Source: Streptomyces palmae
GTDB lineage: Bacteria; Actinomycetota; Actinomycetes; Streptomycetales; Streptomycetaceae
Direction: 5' to 3'
Assembly (NCBI RefSeq): GCF_004684805.1
Contig: NZ_SRID01000021.1
Span: 1 to 38,256 of the forward strand
Length of the DNA: 38,256 bases
Below are positions 7,706 through 16,346 of the stretch, in pieces (the stretch's first letter is position 1; every line of letters begins with the position of its first letter). The position numbers and the translations under genes were made by a program. The notes beneath the pieces were generated by a model. It saw only the letters and a list, made by a program, of their open reading frames with translations. It was not told the DNA's origin and did no database searches.

Positions 7706-9016
7706 TCAGGCCGTCAGCAGGGCCATGTCCCAGTCCGTCGTGGTGCGGCCGGCCGCGTAGGCGTCGAGGGCCAGGGCCGTACCCGCGGCGCCCTCCAGGA
7801 ACGCGGGGACGTCGGTGCCCTGCGTAGCCGTCGTGAGGCTGGCGCGGAATCCGAACCGGTACTCGGGCCGGAACAGGGCCAGGGTCCGGGCCGCCATCTC
7901 GTCGACGAGCCCGCTCAGCCGCCGGTCACCGATCGGCTCGTTCAGGACGGCGACCAGGTGCATGATCCCGGCCCACCCGTGGCACAGGTTGGGGTTGTCG
8001 ATGTCCCAGCTCTCGGGATCGGTGGTCAGCAGCGGCAGCAGGGAGCGGTGGGCCAGCTCCAGCCACTCGGGCCGGTCGAGCGCGAGCCCCGCGAGCTGCA
8101 CCGCGCGGGAGATCCCCGGGGCGCCGTAGCACCAGGACGGGCGCTGCGGCGGCCGGGTGTCCGGCCTCGCCGCCCAGTGGCCGAGGGTCAGGTACGCAGG
8201 CCACAGCGGTCCGTCCCCGCTCTCGTGCGCCCACTGCCCCAGCAGGTCGACCAGTCGCTCGACGGCCTCGCGCTGCCCGTCCACCACCACGCCCTGTCGC
8301 CAGGCCAGCGAGAGCAGGGCGAGCGGCCCCGCCACACCGTGCGAGAGCCCGAGGTTCAGGTGCCCGTCGGGCATCTCGACCTCCTGCCCCAGCTTGGGCG
8401 CCGCCCAGGTCCACCAGCGGGGCACCCGATGGCCCCGGTGGACGGCCTCGCCGTGCGCCATGCGCGTCAGGTAGGTGAGGACCAGCCGCAGCTCCTCCTC
8501 GCACTGCTCCCGGCGCGCCAGCAGATAGCGGCCGATGCCGCTCATGCCGCGGACCACCTCGAACTCGCCGTTGGTGGTCGCCGGGGTGTCGCGGACCTCG
8601 GGCAGCGCACGGCGGACCAGCCGCCGCTGGTGGTCGTCGAGCCGTTCCAGGGCGGAGCGGTAGCCGCCGGTGGCCCGGTGGGCGATGAGGACGGCGAAGG
8701 CCACGGAGCCCGGTCCGGTGTAGATGCCCGCCGGGGCGTGGGCGGTGGCGGCCGTGGCCCGCATCGCCCGGACGAGGTAGGCGTGCGCTCGGGCGATGTC
8801 GTCGGGGCCGGGGGCCCCGCGGCCGGTGAACGCCAGGGACACCCCCGGGTAGCCGCTGGAGAGGGAGAGGTCCTCCCAGAGGTACTCGGGCGGGCAGACG
8901 TCCGCGTCGGCGCCCGGCACACCGGTGTCGGCGGCGGTGGCCGCCGGGTCGGCGAGCCGGTCGAAGACCTGCGCGGCGACATCCCGGGCCCGGTCCGCGT
9001 GGAGCGGGGCGGTCAT
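7706..9016 (-). CDS. lanC: Lanthionine synthetase C (LanC cyclase)
   Basis: 436-residue class I lanthipeptide cyclase, which adds cysteine thiols to dehydroalanine or dehydrobutyrine to close thioether rings. All hallmarks are visible: GLSHGVAGPL with the acid/base His226, SWCYGAPG with zinc ligand Cys296, and NLCHGWAG with zinc ligands Cys345 and His346. FLEGAAGTALAL completes the usual glycine-rich inner helices of the alpha/alpha barrel. Its ATG overlaps the lanB stop (ATGA at 9013-9016), so the two are translationally coupled. It is the last gene of the lanABC unit. The length is normal for the family (NisC about 414). Confidence 0.95.
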   Translation of the reverse strand: MTAPLHADRARDVAAQVFDRLADPAATAADTGVPGADADVCPPEYLWEDLSLSSGYPGVSLAFTGRGAPGPDDIARAHAYLVRAMRATAATAHAPAGIYTGPGSVAFAVLIAHRATGGYRSALERLDDHQRRLVRRALPEVRDTPATTNGEFEVVRGMSGIGRYLLARREQCEEELRLVLTYLTRMAHGEAVHRGHRVPRWWTWAAPKLGQEVEMPDGHLNLGLSHGVAGPLALLSLAWRQGVVVDGQREAVERLVDLLGQWAHESGDGPLWPAYLTLGHWAARPDTRPPQRPSWCYGAPGISRAVQLAGLALDRPEWLELAHRSLLPLLTTDPESWDIDNPNLCHGWAGIMHLVAVLNEPIGDRRLSGLVDEMAARTLALFRPEYRFGFRASLTTATQGTDVPAFLEGAAGTALALDAYAAGRTTTDWDMALLTA

Positions 9017-12000
9017 CCGTTCTCCTCCCTGTCCTGGGCGTGGGCCAGGCGGCCCTGGTGGTCGCGGGCCACGCCGCGCAGCACGGCGTAGCCGGCGTCC
9101 TCACCGGTCCTGTCGATGCCCCGCAGGCGGTTGTGCTGCATGTGCAGCAGCGACATGACGGCTTCGGCGTGCTGCTCGCCACCGGGCGCCCGCCCCCCGT
9201 CGGACAGCAGCAGCGCACCGTACGCCCTAGTCTCCGGGGTGGTGCTCCACAGGGCGGCGAGGGGGGCGCCCAGGACGGCGGCCGCGCTGCGGGCGGTGCG
9301 TCCGGGCACGATCAGCGACCTGGCCTGCTCCTGGTGGGTCCGGTAGACCGCGTGGGCGGTCCCCTTGGGCAGGGCCCGGCTGATCCAGGCCGACCAGTCC
9401 CAGTCGCCGAGCGACTCCAGCAGCAGCGCGTGGTTGAGGGCCGTGAGCACGGGGGCGGGCAGGTTCAGCGCGCCGCGCGCCCGCATCCCGATCTGGGCCA
9501 GCGCCGACTGGCTGTCCACACAGAACATCCGCTCCGCGTGGGGGAGCGCGGCGGGCCCGCCGTAGCGGTCGGTCTCCGGCCGGTAGGTGTCCAGGACCAT
9601 GCCCTGGACCATCCCGGTCTCCTGCCACTCCCGGCTCACCGCGGCGAGTCGGGGCAGGACCGCGGTGCGCAGGGCCTCGGCCCCGCCGTGCAGCCGGAGG
9701 CGGATATGCGGTTCGGGATCGCGGTACCGGATGTAGTGCCAGCTGCGCAGGTGCTCCCCGACCTCGCGCAGGAGCCCGGGCAGGCCGGAGTGCAGCAACT
9801 CGTCGTGGGTGTCCTCCGAGGCGGCGAACCTGGCGTAGAGCCACTCCTCGCCCGGCAGGTGCGCCAGCTCGTGGTCGGTCGGCCGGGGCACCGGGCGGCG
9901 CGGCCGGCCGGCGGTCTCCTGGCGCCGGACCGGCGCGGTGGACCGGGTGAGCGGAACGACGAGTTCGGTGCCGTGTCCGCCGGACCAGCCCAGGGCGCGT
10001 CCGCCGTCCGTGAGATCTTCCATGATCGCCAGGGAGCCGCCATCGCGGACCTCCCGGCGGAAGACCTCCCGCTGCCAGCGTTCCTCGAGGTCCACCCGGT
10101 ACATACGGTCCCACCTGGCGAGGTTCACCTCCCGGGGGACCCGGTAGCGGTCACGCCACGCCGCGACCGCCGCGTCCCACCCGGCGGGGGCCTGCGCCGC
10201 CTCGCGCAGATGCCGGTCGGGGACCCAGCGGCGGGGGAAGACCGTGACGCGGCCGTAGCTCACCCGGGGGAGGTAGGGCAGCCCCTCCAGGCCGCACCAG
10301 TTCCACCCCGTCCAGGTCCTGGCCCGGACGGAGGCCAGTTCCACCAGCAGCCGGGCGACCGAGGGCGCCTCCCGGTCCATGGCCAGCACATGCGGGACGA
10401 CGGGCAGCACCTCGCGTCCGTCCTCCGGCAGCGTCAGCCGCAGCCCGAAGGGCCCCAGGGAGACCAGGAGCCGCCGCCAGTCCAGGGTGCCGGGCGCGTC
10501 CCGGTCGGCGTACACGCCCACCGGTATCCGGTGCGGCAGCAGGCGGGGGACCTGGGCCATGTTGAGCCCGCGCACCGTGTGCGGCCGGTACACCACCTGG
10601 GCCGGCACCGTCTCGTCGTCGCCGAGGCCGGCCAGGAGCGAGGCCAGGTCGTCTTCCATCCCGACGAGCTCGGCGAACCGCCCGACGGTCGCGCCGGCGA
10701 GCAGGGAACCCGCGTACACCGGGGCCAGGAGGCGGAAGTCGCCGCGGTCGACGGCCTGTTCGCTCCGTGCCAGCAGGTGGAAGCAGAGCTCCAGCGACCG
10801 CGGCGGGGGCACGTGTGCCCCGGCCTTCCGGCCGGCGGCCAGCCGGTCGATGAGGGCGGGGGTGAGCCGGACCTCGTCATCCCCGCTCAGCAGCGCCTCC
10901 TGGACCAGGTCGTGGGTCAGCAGCCGGCGCTCCTTGGGCAGTTGCTCCGACTGCCCGCGTGCCGTCGACTCCGCGTCGGCGCGAGTGCCGTAGCCGGACG
11001 GGAAGCCGATGCCCCGATGGGGGTCGACGAGCCGGCCCAGCGGGACCACGCCCTCGGTGCCGTACGCCTCCAGGAAACGGTCCCGGTAGGCGCGCAGGTA
11101 GGCGTGGGCCTGCCAGTCCCCGGAGAGTTCCCACATGGCGGAGGCGTAGCGGGCGGCCTCCTCGGTCACCGCCCGCGAGACGCGCAGCTCGGCGTCGACG
11201 CGCAGATCCACGTGGACGGGCGGCCGGGCCGCGGTGCCCTCCGGGTCGGTCAGCCGCCGCAGGTCGCGCCACGCCGGGAGGCCCTCACCGGGCTTCGCCG
11301 CGGCGTAGGCGTCCAGGGCCGCGCGCAGGGAGGCGAGCTGCTCCTGGGCCGCGGGCACCGGTGCGAGGGCCGCCGCGATGCGGTCGAGGAGCGCCTCGTC
11401 GAGGTCCTGCGGGGTGATGGAGGTCAGCAGGAAGCCGTGCCGTACGAGTTGGAGCAGTACGGCGTCCACCTGGTCGGAGGTGAGACGGGGGAAGGCGGCC
11501 AGGGCCTGCTCCAGGAGCACGGCGTAGCCGACGGGGCGCGTCGTCCGCCGGCACGCCCAGGTCACCAGGGCCGTGTTGCGGACGGAAGCCTCGGCCCCGT
11601 TGCCGGGGATGACCAGCCGCTCGCCCCGGGTGCGGCACAGGTCGCTGGAGACGACGTCCACGCCGCGCCGTACCTCGGGCAGCTCCAGCCATGCGGCGAC
11701 CCGCTGGGTGAGCCAGGCGGCGTCCAGCCGGACCGCCTTCCTGCCGGGGCCGGACAGCCTCACCCGGGTGGTGTCCGCCGCCCGGGCGGGGGCCACACCG
11801 GCGAAGAGGCCGAAGGGGGTCGGCCTGGTCTCGGCCCGCAGCGCGTACCGGGACACCGCGAGAGCGGTACGGCGCAGCCGCTTGGCCCCGAGTTCGGCGC
11901 CCGCGTCGAGGCGGTCGAGGGAGTCGGCGAGGCTGCCGCTGGCGATGTGCAGCGCCTCGCGGAACAGCGGGTCGGCGGTGGCCGCGCGGACCTGTGCGGC

Positions 12001-12096
12001 CGAGTCGCCGAGGGGGCGGCCACCCGGTGTGCTGCGGGGCATCGCCGTGGTGCGTACGAACAGGCAGTCCTGCGGCGCGTAGTGGTCATCCCGCAC
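9013..12096 (-). CDS. lanB: Full-length class I lanthipeptide dehydratase (LanB)
   Basis: About 1027 residues, the size of NisB, so glutamylation and elimination domains are fused rather than split. The N-terminal domain carries the LanB signature RPTPFGLFAGVAP near residue 90. The C-terminal SpaB_C domain shows GEEWLYARFAASEDTHDELL and HYIRYRDPEPHIRLRLHGG. Such enzymes use glutamyl-tRNA to activate Ser/Thr of the precursor and then eliminate glutamate to give dehydro residues. The frame is open to an ATG at 12174, but I prefer the GTG at 12096 (VRDDHYAPQD), which has a strong GGGGGAG ribosome site. It lies 87 bases after the lanA stop. Confidence 0.95.
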   Translation of the reverse strand: MRDDHYAPQDCLFVRTTAMPRSTPGGRPLGDSAAQVRAATADPLFREALHIASGSLADSLDRLDAGAELGAKRLRRTALAVSRYALRAETRPTPFGLFAGVAPARAADTTRVRLSGPGRKAVRLDAAWLTQRVAAWLELPEVRRGVDVVSSDLCRTRGERLVIPGNGAEASVRNTALVTWACRRTTRPVGYAVLLEQALAAFPRLTSDQVDAVLLQLVRHGFLLTSITPQDLDEALLDRIAAALAPVPAAQEQLASLRAALDAYAAAKPGEGLPAWRDLRRLTDPEGTAARPPVHVDLRVDAELRVSRAVTEEAARYASAMWELSGDWQAHAYLRAYRDRFLEAYGTEGVVPLGRLVDPHRGIGFPSGYGTRADAESTARGQSEQLPKERRLLTHDLVQEALLSGDDEVRLTPALIDRLAAGRKAGAHVPPPRSLELCFHLLARSEQAVDRGDFRLLAPVYAGSLLAGATVGRFAELVGMEDDLASLLAGLGDDETVPAQVVYRPHTVRGLNMAQVPRLLPHRIPVGVYADRDAPGTLDWRRLLVSLGPFGLRLTLPEDGREVLPVVPHVLAMDREAPSVARLLVELASVRARTWTGWNWCGLEGLPYLPRVSYGRVTVFPRRWVPDRHLREAAQAPAGWDAAVAAWRDRYRVPREVNLARWDRMYRVDLEERWQREVFRREVRDGGSLAIMEDLTDGGRALGWSGGHGTELVVPLTRSTAPVRRQETAGRPRRPVPRPTDHELAHLPGEEWLYARFAASEDTHDELLHSGLPGLLREVGEHLRSWHYIRYRDPEPHIRLRLHGGAEALRTAVLPRLAAVSREWQETGMVQGMVLDTYRPETDRYGGPAALPHAERMFCVDSQSALAQIGMRARGALNLPAPVLTALNHALLLESLGDWDWSAWISRALPKGTAHAVYRTHQEQARSLIVPGRTARSAAAVLGAPLAALWSTTPETRAYGALLLSDGGRAPGGEQHAEAVMSLLHMQHNRLRGIDRTGEDAGYAVLRGVARDHQGRLAHAQDREENG

Positions 12097-12183
12097 GTGT
12101 TCTGGCTCCCCCTCGATCCCGAGAACTGGCACGACCCGCGTGGGGCGGGCGCAGACCCCGCCCCACGCGGACACGGTGGAGCG

Positions 12184-12342
12184 TTACCAGCAGCAGAGGC
12201 TGCAGGGGCTCGTGTAGGTGCTGGGCGAGGTGTAGCCACCCGACGCGAACGCCGGGCCCTCGCCGTCGGTCTCCGAGATCTGGATGTCGAGGTCCAGGTC
12301 GGTGAGGTCGGTGGTGTCTTCCAGCAGAAGGTTGGTGCTCAT
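12184..12342 (-). CDS. lanA: Class I lanthipeptide precursor peptide (52 aa)
   Basis: Small gene read directly from the minus strand, with a GGAGGAG ribosome site 5 bases before the ATG. The product begins MSTNLLLEDTTDLTDLDLD. It has an acidic leader containing LDLDIQIS, comparable to the FNLD-type box that LanB enzymes bind, then ETDGEGPA, then the Ser/Thr/Cys-rich end FASGGYTSPSTYTSP-CSLCCW. A GPA before the core recalls the processing site of the microbisporicin precursor, so the core may start at Phe32 (inference). The core has seven Ser/Thr in the TSPSTYTSP stretch and CSLCC region plus one in FAS, and three Cys, allowing up to three thioether rings. It lies immediately upstream of lanB and lanC. 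I do not recognise the mature peptide. Confidence 0.88.
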   Translation of the reverse strand: MSTNLLLEDTTDLTDLDLDIQISETDGEGPAFASGGYTSPSTYTSPCSLCCW

Positions 12343-12795
12343 ACGACTCCTCCGCTTCGATGGCTCGCCGGTTCCGGATGGACGTCGGCGAGACGGTGGT
12401 CCGGAATGAACCTGTCACGAGCATATGCATGCCCATTCGCGAACATCATCGGGCGGGAAAAGGGTTGGCCGGAACTAATGTTTCTGCGCGTCAGCGTGGA
12501 AAAGCCTCCCTGGACTCCGCTCATCAGGAGAGGACCGGTGTCCCGGTGTGTCTCACCAGCCTCGCGCCCCCCTGCATCAATGGCGATTTCAGGCCACCTC
12601 GCCCTGGCTTCGGCGGGCGAGTGGCGCGCCCTCCGCGGGGAACGCTCCGCGGCTCGGTTCGTGCGGTGGATCGAGCCTTTGCCGTTCGGGCCCGTCCGTT
12701 CACCGCGTGAACCTTGATCGTCAAATGGCCACTTCGAGAACTGCCGAGTCCTTGATCACCAAAAATGATCACTCATCGAGTAAGTCGGCGGTTCC

Positions 12796-12824
12796 GAGGT
12801 GGGTCACCTCAACTCCTGTACAGG
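12796..12824. promoter_or_regulatory. Two adjacent dyads in the divergent promoter region
   Basis: A 6-3-6 inverted repeat GAGGTG-GGT-CACCTC (12796-12810) is followed by the 10-bp palindrome CCTGTACAGG (12815-12824). Both are candidate repressor sites. No cognate regulator is apparent in the window. Confidence 0.4.
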
Positions 12825-13097
12825 TATTCCCCATTCCCCACAGAGACCCTTGCCGTCACAGAGGTCGCTCGATTAGCATCCACATCACCAGCTCCCCAAT
12901 TCGATACGCCGACGGGGGTGTGACCGTACTCACTCTGACGCGTGGTTGCGTTTTCGGTCCTTCACTCTTCGTCAAGGTACGTTCAGCGGAAGAGAGGTCG
13001 CACACCTTCCGTTGATTCCGCTCCGGTGTCGTCGAAAGCGGCGCGGCATGAAAACCCCCCATCCAGGCTATCGCGGTGACTGTTGCGCTGATTCCTC

Positions 13098-13110
13098 ACT
13101 CATGATGAGT
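13098..13110. promoter_or_regulatory. Operator-like dyad upstream of the ten-gene operon
   Basis: Perfect inverted repeat ACTCAT-G-ATGAGT centred at 13104, about 85 bases before the first start codon of the operon. The position suits control of that promoter, but no -10/-35 pair could be assigned with confidence. Confidence 0.45.
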
Positions 13111-13194
13111 TGATCAGCACCGTCGTGGGCGCCATGTCTCCGACGAATTTCCGTGTGACTGCGAACGCCGTACACAGAAACGTGAGGAACTGCG

Positions 13195-14622
13195 TTGAGC
13201 TTGTCAAGCGCCGATGACTTACCACGCGACCTTTCCGATCCGCGGGAGCTGCGGGCGGCGTTCACGGGTGAGCTGATCTCGCCCCAGGACGCCGAGTTCG
13301 ACACGGCCCGCCGCATCTGGAACGGGATGATCGACCGCCGGCCCGCGCTGATCGCCCGGTGCCGCACGACCTCCGACGTCAGCGCCGCCGTCCGGTACAC
13401 GCACGGAGCCGGACTTCCCGTCTCGGTGCGCTGCGGCGGACACAACGTCGCGGGCACCTCCGTGGTCGACGGCGGCGTGGTGATCGACCTCTCCCTGATG
13501 CGCGAGGTACGGATCGACACCGAGAACCGGATCGCCGAGGCGGACGGCGGCTGCCTGCTGCGCGACGTCGACCTGGCCACCACCGCCCACGACCTGATCT
13601 GCCCCGCCGGCGTCTACTCCTACACGGGCCTCAGCGGGCTCGCGCTCGGTGGCGGCTACGGCTGGCGGGCCCGCAAATGGGGCCTGACCTGCGACCACAT
13701 CATCGGCGCCGAGGTGGTGCTCGCCGACGGGTCGGTGGTCGAGGCATCCGAGGAACAGCACCAGGACCTGCTGTGGGCCCTGCGCGGCGGCGGCGGCAAC
13801 TTCGGCATCGTGACCAGGTTCCGGCTGCGTCTGCGCCCCGCCGAGCGCATGCTCGTGCGGACCGGCCTGTACGCGGGCGACAACGCCGCCGCGGCACTGC
13901 GCAGCTACCGGAAGTTCACCGGCACGCTCTCCGACGACTTCCACCTGCTCGGCGGACTGCGGCACACCAGGCCCGCGGACCCGGTTCCCGAGGAGCTGCG
14001 GGACCGTCCGGTGCTGGACTTCCTCTCCATCTGTTCGGCGGATGACGGAGAAAGCCGAGCCGAAGCCGACGCGCTCTTCGCCGCAATGCCGGAAGGCGCC
14101 ACCACCGAGACCGAGATGACCTACCTGGAACTCCAGGCGATGTGCGACGAAAGCGCACCCGACGGGCGCCGCTACTACACAAAGTCGGGATACGTTTCCG
14201 AATTGGACGACGAAGCCATCGACCGCCTGGTCGCGGCGGCCGGCGCCAATCCGTCCAGCACCGGTTCCATCGACATCGAGTTCCTGCTCGGCGCCATCTC
14301 GCGCGGCAGTGCGGAGGACTCCGCATTTCCCCAGCGCCAGGCGCCGTTCATGGTGAGTGCGTACGGTTCCTGGGATGACGCGGAACTCGACACCCCCGGA
14401 ATTGCGTGGGCGCGGCGGACCATGGCCGCCCTGCGGGACTGGGAACACCCCGGCGGATACGTCAACTACATTTCACTCGAGGACAACCCGGGTGACGCCG
14501 TGGAGACATACGGCACCGATATCTACGCCCGACTGACACGGGTCAAGCGGCAGTACGATCCGCGGAACTTCTTCCGCGGCACCCGTGCCGTCATACCGGA
14601 CACTCACGGGAACTCCAGGTGA
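13195..14622 (+). CDS. FAD-linked oxidase, berberine-bridge-enzyme-like
   Basis: 475-residue flavoprotein of the FAD_binding_4/BBE class. The p-cresol-methylhydroxylase-type FAD domain shows RCGGHNVAGTS with His83 as the probable covalent flavin site and LSGLALGGGYGWRARKWGL. Cys136 in LICPAGVYSYTG could be a second, 6-S-cysteinyl link, though the alignment there is uncertain. The C-terminal BBE motif YDPRNFFRGTRAVIP is intact. The start is TTG at 13195 with GAGGA 6 bases upstream. Such enzymes oxidise alcohols, amines or ring systems with O2. It is first in the operon, and its stop overlaps the next gene's GTG. Confidence 0.88.
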   Translation: MSLSSADDLPRDLSDPRELRAAFTGELISPQDAEFDTARRIWNGMIDRRPALIARCRTTSDVSAAVRYTHGAGLPVSVRCGGHNVAGTSVVDGGVVIDLSLMREVRIDTENRIAEADGGCLLRDVDLATTAHDLICPAGVYSYTGLSGLALGGGYGWRARKWGLTCDHIIGAEVVLADGSVVEASEEQHQDLLWALRGGGGNFGIVTRFRLRLRPAERMLVRTGLYAGDNAAAALRSYRKFTGTLSDDFHLLGGLRHTRPADPVPEELRDRPVLDFLSICSADDGESRAEADALFAAMPEGATTETEMTYLELQAMCDESAPDGRRYYTKSGYVSELDDEAIDRLVAAAGANPSSTGSIDIEFLLGAISRGSAEDSAFPQRQAPFMVSAYGSWDDAELDTPGIAWARRTMAALRDWEHPGGYVNYISLEDNPGDAVETYGTDIYARLTRVKRQYDPRNFFRGTRAVIPDTHGNSR

Positions 14623-16064
14623 CCGGGCTCACCGAGGACGTACTGGAGATCGCGGCCGCGCGGCCGCGGGATCCGGCACTGCGGTGGCGGGGCGCCGACA
14701 TCAGCTACGCCGAACTGGCCGACCTCGTCCGGCGGGCGCACCAGGACCTCGCCGGGCACCCCGGCGAAGGCCCGGTCGCGGTCGTGGCCCCCAAGTCACC
14801 CGAGGTGGTCGCGTTCGTGCTGGCCTGCGTGCTGGCCCGCCGCGCCGTGCTGCTGCCCTCACCCGACCTCGGCCGCACGGCACTGGCCGAGCTGGTCCAC
14901 CGGGCGGGCTGCGAACACATCGTCACAGCCACCGCCGCGGCCACCGCCTCCGGGCTGGAGCTGCGGGAGACCGGGGCACCCGCCCGCCCCAGCGGCGACG
15001 TGCGGTTCCTGCTCACCACCTCCGGGTCCACCGGGGCGCCGAAGATCGTGCCGCTGACGGCCGGATCCACCGACCGGTTCATGCGCTGGGCCGTCGGGAT
15101 GTTCGGGATCGGGCCGGGCGTGCACGTGCTGAACTACGCGCCGCTCAACTTCGACCTGTGCCTGCTGGACGTCTGGGCGACACTGCGGGCAGGCGGCCGG
15201 GTGGCGCTGGTCGAGGCCGAGCACGCGGTGGACCCGGGCCATCTGGTCGGGCTGCTCGAGGACGACCCGCACGTGGTGCAGGCCGTGCCGATGTTCTTCC
15301 GGGTCGTCGCCGAGGCCGTGCGGTCCTCGGGCCGGCGGTTCCCCGGCGTGCGGCACGTCGTGCTGACCGGGGACCACACCCCGCGACCGCTGCGCGCCGA
15401 GCTGCCGGCGGTCTTCCCCGGCGCGCGGTTCCACAACGTCTACGGCTGCACCGAGACCAACGACAGCTTCGTCCACTCCTTCGACGGGCACGAGGCGGAC
15501 ACCCACGAGGTGCTGCCGCTGGGCCGGCCGCTGCCGGGGGTCCGCACGCGGATCATGACCGACGAGGGCGAGCTGACCGGTGCGGGCACCGGCGAGCTCT
15601 GGGTGGCCACGCCGTTCCAGACGCGCGGCTATCTGCACGAGGACGGCGCGCGGTTCACCACCGAGCCCGACGGCACCACGTACTTCCGCTCCGGCGACCT
15701 GGTCTCGCGCGGCGCGGACGGCGAGCTGAGGCTGGTCGGCCGGACCGACTTCCAGGTCAAGGTGCGCGGGGTGCGGGTCAGCATCGAGGACGTCGAGCGG
15801 GTGATCTCCGAACACCCGCAGGTCGCCGAGGTCGGCGTGGTGGCCGTGCCGGACCCCCAGGCGGGACGGCGGTTGCACGCGGTCGTCCGGCGCCGGTCCG
15901 ACCGGCTGACCGGGCTGGGGCTGCGGCAGCACTGCGCGCAACGGCTGGTGCGGGCCGCCATCCCCGCGGTCATCCAGGTGGTCGACGGCCCGCTGCCGCA
16001 CACCTCGACCGGCAAGGTCGACCGGAAGCTGATCAGGAAAGAGCTGCTGGCAGGAGGGTCATGA
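14619..16064 (+). CDS. Stand-alone adenylation enzyme (amino-acid:carrier ligase)
   Basis: 481-residue AMP-forming ligase of the DltA/NRPS A-domain type. Core motifs seen: A3 LLTTSGSTGAPKIVPLT, A5 NVYGCTETNDSF, A7 YFRSGDLV, A8 GRTDFQVKVRGVRVSIEDVERVI, and A10 TSTGKVDRK with the catalytic Lys. It activates a carboxylate, most likely an amino acid, and loads it on the carrier protein encoded next. The substrate code cannot be assigned reliably by eye. The GTG start overlaps the preceding stop by 4 bases, and its own stop overlaps the carrier protein's ATG, so ligase and carrier are coupled. There is no condensation domain, so this is not a modular NRPS. Confidence 0.9.
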   Translation: MTGLTEDVLEIAAARPRDPALRWRGADISYAELADLVRRAHQDLAGHPGEGPVAVVAPKSPEVVAFVLACVLARRAVLLPSPDLGRTALAELVHRAGCEHIVTATAAATASGLELRETGAPARPSGDVRFLLTTSGSTGAPKIVPLTAGSTDRFMRWAVGMFGIGPGVHVLNYAPLNFDLCLLDVWATLRAGGRVALVEAEHAVDPGHLVGLLEDDPHVVQAVPMFFRVVAEAVRSSGRRFPGVRHVVLTGDHTPRPLRAELPAVFPGARFHNVYGCTETNDSFVHSFDGHEADTHEVLPLGRPLPGVRTRIMTDEGELTGAGTGELWVATPFQTRGYLHEDGARFTTEPDGTTYFRSGDLVSRGADGELRLVGRTDFQVKVRGVRVSIEDVERVISEHPQVAEVGVVAVPDPQAGRRLHAVVRRRSDRLTGLGLRQHCAQRLVRAAIPAVIQVVDGPLPHTSTGKVDRKLIRKELLAGGS

Positions 16065-16321
16065 CCACCACCGAAGGCATCACCGAAGCCATCAGGACGC
16101 ACATCCTCGCGGAGTACCTGCCGGGCACACCCCGCGAAGAGCTGGAGACCTCCTACGACCTGCTCGACAACGGAGTGGTCACCAGCCTGGACCTACTCGC
16201 GCTGATCTCCTGGGTCGAGCAGCGCTTCCAGGTCCCGATCGACGAGGTGGAGATCTCCCCGGACCACTTCCGGTCGGTCGACGCGATGAGCGAGTTCGTC
16301 AAGAGGACAACAGGCAAGTGA
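16061..16321 (+). CDS. Acyl/peptidyl carrier protein
   Basis: 86-residue free-standing carrier protein. The phosphopantetheine attachment region is DLLDNGVVTSLDLLALISWVEQRF, with Ser in VTSLDLL as the modified residue in place of the commoner DSL. The four-helix pattern and length fit the PP-binding family. The ATG at 16061 overlaps the adenylation gene stop (ATGA). It is the presumed tether on which the activated acid is modified by the dehydrogenase encoded downstream. Confidence 0.92.
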   Translation: MTTTEGITEAIRTHILAEYLPGTPREELETSYDLLDNGVVTSLDLLALISWVEQRFQVPIDEVEISPDHFRSVDAMSEFVKRTTGK

Positions 16322-16346
16322 TACCCGACTCCTTGGAGGGGGCGAG

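Larger units (their letters stand above)
12343..13194. other. Gene-free divergent regulatory region, 852 bp
   Basis: No convincing coding sequence. It separates lanA (minus) from the ten-gene operon (plus) and is locally AT-richer than its surroundings, especially 12720-12900. It contains a near-palindrome around 12421-12432 (GCATATGCATGC) upstream of lanA, two TGATCAC direct repeats near 12753-12773, and the dyads listed separately at 12796-12824 and 13098-13110. It is probably the shared promoter region of both units. No regulator gene is present next to it. Confidence 0.7.

Noticed and set aside
12086..12524. Two minus-strand frames overlapping or upstream of lanA (61 and 116 codons)
   Set aside because: Composition is random-like and they overlap the clear lanA reading frame and promoter; no family resemblance.
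9040..12717. 1225-codon plus-strand open frame opposite lanB
   Set aside because: It is a pure antisense shadow: lanB/lanC/lanA on the other strand show clear family motifs and this frame shows none.
12856..13062. 68-codon minus-strand frame in the divergent region
   Set aside because: No ribosome site or recognisable motif; it lies in the AT-richer regulatory stretch.
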